Origin: Gilvibacter sp. SZ-19
GTDB lineage: Bacteria; Bacteroidota; Bacteroidia; Flavobacteriales; Flavobacteriaceae
Assembly: GCF_002163875.1 (NCBI RefSeq)
Contig: NZ_CP019333.1
Location: forward strand, 371,260 to 435,259
Direction of reading: 5' to 3'
Length of the DNA stretch: 64,000 nt
The notes beneath the pieces were generated by a model. It saw only the letters and a list, made by a program, of their open reading frames with translations, searched no databases and was not told the DNA's origin. Below are positions 60,882 to 64,000 of this stretch, in pieces. Numbering within the stretch: the first letter of the stretch is position 1; each line of letters starts with the position of its first letter. Made by a program: the position numbers and the translations under genes.

Positions 60882-63800
60882 TTATTGGTTGTTGATGTAT
60901 AAGTAACCGTCGTTAGTTAACGTTTCCCCGTCTACAAAGCGACGCAGTACGTAGTAATACGTTCCTGTTGGAAGCTTCTTACCTTCTCTAATGGTTACAC
61001 GACCTTTAGAGATTCCTTCGAACACGTTCTCTCTACCGCTGGTTCCACCGTAATTGTCGGTTTCGAATACAAGTACACCCCATCGGTTAAAGATCTGCAT
61101 ATTGTTGTTCGGGAACTGTTCGATTCCATTGATCTGGAAGTAATCGTTAAGGCCATCTCCATCTGGAGTTATACCGTTAAAGATCTCGAACTCGGCACCC
61201 AATACATCTGGCAATACCACTACTGTTGGATCGTCCGGATCACCATCGCCATTGTTATCGCGGTTGGTTGGATCGTTCGGATCGTCAGATTCGTCAGTAA
61301 CCTCATTTCCGTTCTGATCAACACCCGTTGCTATAGCTTGGTTGATCACCTCACCGTTCTCGATATCTTCTTCTGTGATCGCGTAAGTAGCAGTAAAGGT
61401 CGAATCATCTACCTCTCCTGGCTCCAAGGTGATCGGACCTCCGGTCACTGGTACTAGTGGATCATCTATTGTGATATCGTAAACAGTTACGTTACCTGTA
61501 TTGGTCACTACGAAGGTGTACGTAATGGTCTCTCCTGGTTGTGGCTGATCGTCTCCGTTCTCATCGTTAAAGACTCCAACTTTCTCTACAGAGATAGATC
61601 CGTCCTGACAGATGTTCGTTTCTGTCGGATCGTCTTCTAAGATGCTGTTGTCGTCTGACAAGTCAGATACTTCAGTTCCATCAGGAGCCGTACCAAAGGC
61701 TTCTGCCTGGTTCATTACAAATCCGTTATTCACATCGTCTAAAGTAACCGTGTACACTGCAGTGAAAGTTTCTGTATCAGTCTCTCCCGCTGCTATGGTC
61801 ACAGGACCACCGATCACAGCAACCATAGGATCTACTACAGTTACATTGGTCAAGGTTACATTACCTGTGTTGGTTACAAAGAATTGGTAAGTAATGGTCT
61901 CACCAGCGTCGGTACAACCGTCTCCATTTTCATCATTTACGGTACCTACTTTGATCAAGGCAATGCTCGGTGCCTGACATAGGTCGGTCACAGTGATATC
62001 GTCCTCTAAGATGCTATTGTCATCAGAAAGGTCGCTTACGGTTCCTCCTAGTGGAGTTACCCCGGTCACCTCGGCCTGATTCTCTTTGAATCCAGCGTCG
62101 ATATCTGCCTGAGTGATCAAGTAAGTTGCCGTAAAGGTCGTACTGTCTGATTCTCCAGCAGCTAAGGAAGCTAATGGACCTCCTACTACAGCTACATCCG
62201 GATCGATCACATTGATATTGGTCAAGGTTACATTACCAGTGTTCACTACAGTGAAGGTATAGGTAATGGTTTCCTTAACGTCTGCACAACCGTCTCCGTC
62301 AAGATCGTTGAATACACCTTCCTTGATGATGGCAATGCTCGGTTCTTGACAAAGCTTAGTGATCGTAGGATCATCGTCACTTATGGTCAATCCAGACTCA
62401 TCACTTACTACCGTTCCATCAGGAGCAGTTCCCTCTGCAGTAGCTTGGTTTACAACCTCGCCTGCATCGATATCTGCAGCAGTAATCGTATAAGTACCCG
62501 TATACGTCCAAGTCTCATCTACATCCAATTCACCGTCTCCATCGGTATCACCATCCACAAAAGTGATCGGTGCTACTAGGATATCAGTTACTGTGATGCC
62601 CGATAGGCTTACGTTTCCTTCATTAGTTACTACGAAGGTATATTCGATGGTCTCTCCTGCGTCGGCACAGTCATCACCGTTACCGTCTACAAAGATTCCA
62701 GTCTTCACAATTGCGATAGCAGGGTTCTGACACAGTTCAGTTACTGTAGCATCGTCTGCATCTACCGTAGTACCAGACTCATCGCTCACTACTGTTCCAT
62801 CAGGAGCAGTTCCCTCTGCAGTAGCTTGGTTAACAACCTCGCCTGCGTCGATGTCTGCAGCAGTAATCGTATAAGTACCCGTATACGTCCAAGTCTCATC
62901 TACATCCAACTCTCCGTCTCCGTCAGTGTCACCATCCACAAAAGTGATCGGTGCTACTAGGATATCAGTTACTGTGATGCCCGATAGGCTTACGTTTCCT
63001 TGGTTAGTTACTACGAAGGTATATTCGATGGTCTCTCCTGCGTCGGCACAGTCATCACCGTTACCGTCTACAAAGATTCCAGTCTTCACAATTGCGATAG
63101 CAGGGTTCTGACACAGTTCAGTTACTGTAGCATCGTCTGCATCTACCGTAGTACCGGACTCATCGCTCACTACTGTTCCATCAGGAGCAGTTCCCTCTGC
63201 AGTAGCTTGGTTAACAACCTCGCCTGCGTCGATGTCTGCAGCAGTAATCGTATAAGTACCCGTATAGGTCCAAGTCTCATCCACATCCAATTCTCCGTCT
63301 CCGTCAGTATCACCATCCACAAAAGTGATCGGTGCTACTAGGATATCAGTTACTGTGATGCCCGATAGGCTTACGTTTCCTTCGTTGGTTACTACGAAGG
63401 TATATTCGATGGTCTCTCCTGCGTCGGCACAGTCATCACCGTTACCGTCTACAAAGATTCCAGTCTTCACAATTGCGATAGCAGGGTTCTGACACAGTTC
63501 AGTTACTGTAGCGTCGTCTGCATCTACCGTAGTACCAGACTCATCACTCACCACTGTTCCATCAGGAGCAGTTCCCTCTGCAGTGGCTTGGTTTACAACC
63601 TCGCCTGCATCGATGTCTGCAGCAGTAATCGTATAAGTACCCGTATACGTCCAAGTCTCATCTACATCCAACTCTCCGTCTCCGTCAGTGTCACCATCCA
63701 CAAAAGTGATCGGTGCTACTAGGATATCAGTTACTGTGATTCCAGATAGGCTTACGTTTCCTTCGTTGGTTACTACGAAGGTATACTCGATGGTCTCTCC

Positions 63801-64000
63801 TGCGTCGGCACAGTCATCGCCGTTACCGTCTACAAAGATTCCAGTCTTCACAATTGCGATAGCAGGGTTCTGACACAGCTCAGTCACTGTAGCATCGTCT
63901 GTATCTACTGTAGTACCTGACTCATCACTCACCACTGTTCCATCAGGAGCAGTTCCTTCTGCGGTAGCTTGGTTTACAACCTCGCCTGCGTCGATGTCTG
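60882..64000 (-). CDS. Giant repeat adhesin with DUF11-like repeats and type B T9SS domain (partial, N-terminus outside window)
   Basis: The frame is open to the right edge, so at least 1039 residues and probably many more exist. The visible part is tandem DUF11-type beta repeats of 127 residues. Each has [12 protein letters not shown], an acidic [12 protein letters not shown] loop, [20 protein letters not shown] and an acidic [12 protein letters not shown] loop. Four full and part of a fifth copy are near identical; three diverged copies follow toward the C-terminus. The last 100 residues ([47 protein letters not shown]) are the gliding-motility-type C-terminal domain, type B for T9SS. The acidic loops look calcium-binding. 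It resembles SprB-like surface adhesins. PorP/SprF and an OmpA-like gene follow. Confidence 0.9.
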   Translation of the reverse strand, partial: DIDAGEVVNQATAEGTAPDGTVVSDESGTTVDTDDATVTELCQNPAIAIVKTGIFVDGNGDDCADAGETIEYTFVVTNEGNVSLSGITVTDILVAPITFVDGDTDGDGELDVDETWTYTGTYTITAADIDAGEVVNQATAEGTAPDGTVVSDESGTTVDADDATVTELCQNPAIAIVKTGIFVDGNGDDCADAGETIEYTFVVTNEGNVSLSGITVTDILVAPITFVDGDTDGDGELDVDETWTYTGTYTITAADIDAGEVVNQATAEGTAPDGTVVSDESGTTVDADDATVTELCQNPAIAIVKTGIFVDGNGDDCADAGETIEYTFVVTNQGNVSLSGITVTDILVAPITFVDGDTDGDGELDVDETWTYTGTYTITAADIDAGEVVNQATAEGTAPDGTVVSDESGTTVDADDATVTELCQNPAIAIVKTGIFVDGNGDDCADAGETIEYTFVVTNEGNVSLSGITVTDILVAPITFVDGDTDGDGELDVDETWTYTGTYTITAADIDAGEVVNQATAEGTAPDGTVVSDESGLTISDDDPTITKLCQEPSIAIIKEGVFNDLDGDGCADVKETITYTFTVVNTGNVTLTNINVIDPDVAVVGGPLASLAAGESDSTTFTATYLITQADIDAGFKENQAEVTGVTPLGGTVSDLSDDNSILEDDITVTDLCQAPSIALIKVGTVNDENGDGCTDAGETITYQFFVTNTGNVTLTNVTVVDPMVAVIGGPVTIAAGETDTETFTAVYTVTLDDVNNGFVMNQAEAFGTAPDGTEVSDLSDDNSILEDDPTETNICQDGSISVEKVGVFNDENGDDQPQPGETITYTFVVTNTGNVTVYDITIDDPLVPVTGGPITLEPGEVDDSTFTATYAITEEDIENGEVINQAIATGVDQNGNEVTDESDDPNDPTNRDNNGDGDPDDPTVVVLPDVLGAEFEIFNGITPDGDGLNDYFQINGIEQFPNNNMQIFNRWGVLVFETDNYGGTSGRENVFEGISKGRVTIREGKKLPTGTYYYVLRRFVDGETLTNDGYLYINNQ
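62396..64000 (-). repeat. 381-bp near-identical tandem repeats inside the adhesin gene
   Basis: The junction sequence CAGGGTTCTGACACAG recurs with exact 381-base spacing (from 62720, 63101, 63482 and 63863), that is 127 codons. The copies differ at a few bases, and only one differs by a residue (NQGN for NEGN). The array runs past the right edge, so copy number is not known. Confidence 0.9.

Noticed and set aside
62346..63873. Repeated plus-strand reading frames opposite the adhesin
   Set aside because: They recur with the 381-bp period only because the gene beneath them repeats. They are Ser/Thr/Val-rich shadows of the coding strand.

Overview
The window is a gene-dense stretch of a Bacteroidota chromosome, almost certainly a marine member of the Flavobacteriaceae. 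The evidence is a PorP/SprF outer-membrane protein, type IX secretion sorting domains of both type A and type B, zinc-free bL28 and bL33 with the Bacteroidota-only DUF4295 protein, BshC for bacillithiol, an absence of Shine-Dalgarno sequences, and repeated -7 boxes of the TAnnTTTG type. There is no prophage, insertion sequence, CRISPR array, tRNA or rRNA that I can see. Most genes are housekeeping or conserved flavobacterial genes.

Layout. 1-12443 is nearly all minus strand: a truncated nitronate monooxygenase, mnmA, a MORN-repeat protein, yidC, pyrG, two small conserved genes, OsmC, a LysM/periplasmic-binding fusion, guaA and bshC. 12582-17854 holds an M14 peptidase (+), a serine beta-lactamase-fold hydrolase (-) and a TPR lipoprotein (+). 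17855-29622 is minus strand: rimO with a lipoprotein and a glycosyltransferase, ftsY, the bL28-bL33-DUF4295 ribosomal cluster, an exonuclease-FAHD-Hpt-cinA operon, a 2-oxoacid dehydrogenase E2, a GT2 glycosyltransferase and recR. 29700-44348 has a large T9SS-exported BNR protein, a sodium:solute symporter overlapping a CoA-binding protein, a TonB-receptor-like outer-membrane protein, a Kelch-like lipoprotein, a FabH-like ketosynthase, an S9 peptidase, and a TetR/ABC1-kinase pair. 44513-55159 has htpG, DUF885-DoxX-alkB, S1/P1 nuclease with a DoxX-like protein, an SPFH/hydrolase/Arc operon, DUF819 and a DUF4369 lipoprotein. 55160-64000 is minus strand: a small coiled-coil protein, manA, bcp, queD-like, idi, then an OmpA/PorE-like protein, PorP/SprF and a giant repeat adhesin that runs off the right edge.

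How the genes work together. The right end is a typical T9SS cell-surface locus: a tandem-repeat adhesin with a type-B C-terminal domain, its partner PorP/SprF and an OmpA-type anchor. The left and middle parts supply nucleotide synthesis (pyrG, guaA), translation (mnmA, rimO, rpmB, rpmG, DUF4295) and membrane insertion (yidC, ftsY).

The least conventional signals are in non-coding DNA. Upstream of the outer-membrane receptor at 34457 lie two equally spaced copies of an ECF-sigma-like promoter (TGTAAC-N16-(C/A)GTC). The first is followed by two hairpins that could end a roughly 100-nt RNA. Other operator-like palindromes or repeats precede the SPFH operon, the TetR gene and the fabH/S9 divergent pair, and a 17-bp inverted repeat includes the end of the ABC1 kinase gene. 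All functional readings of these sites are inference.
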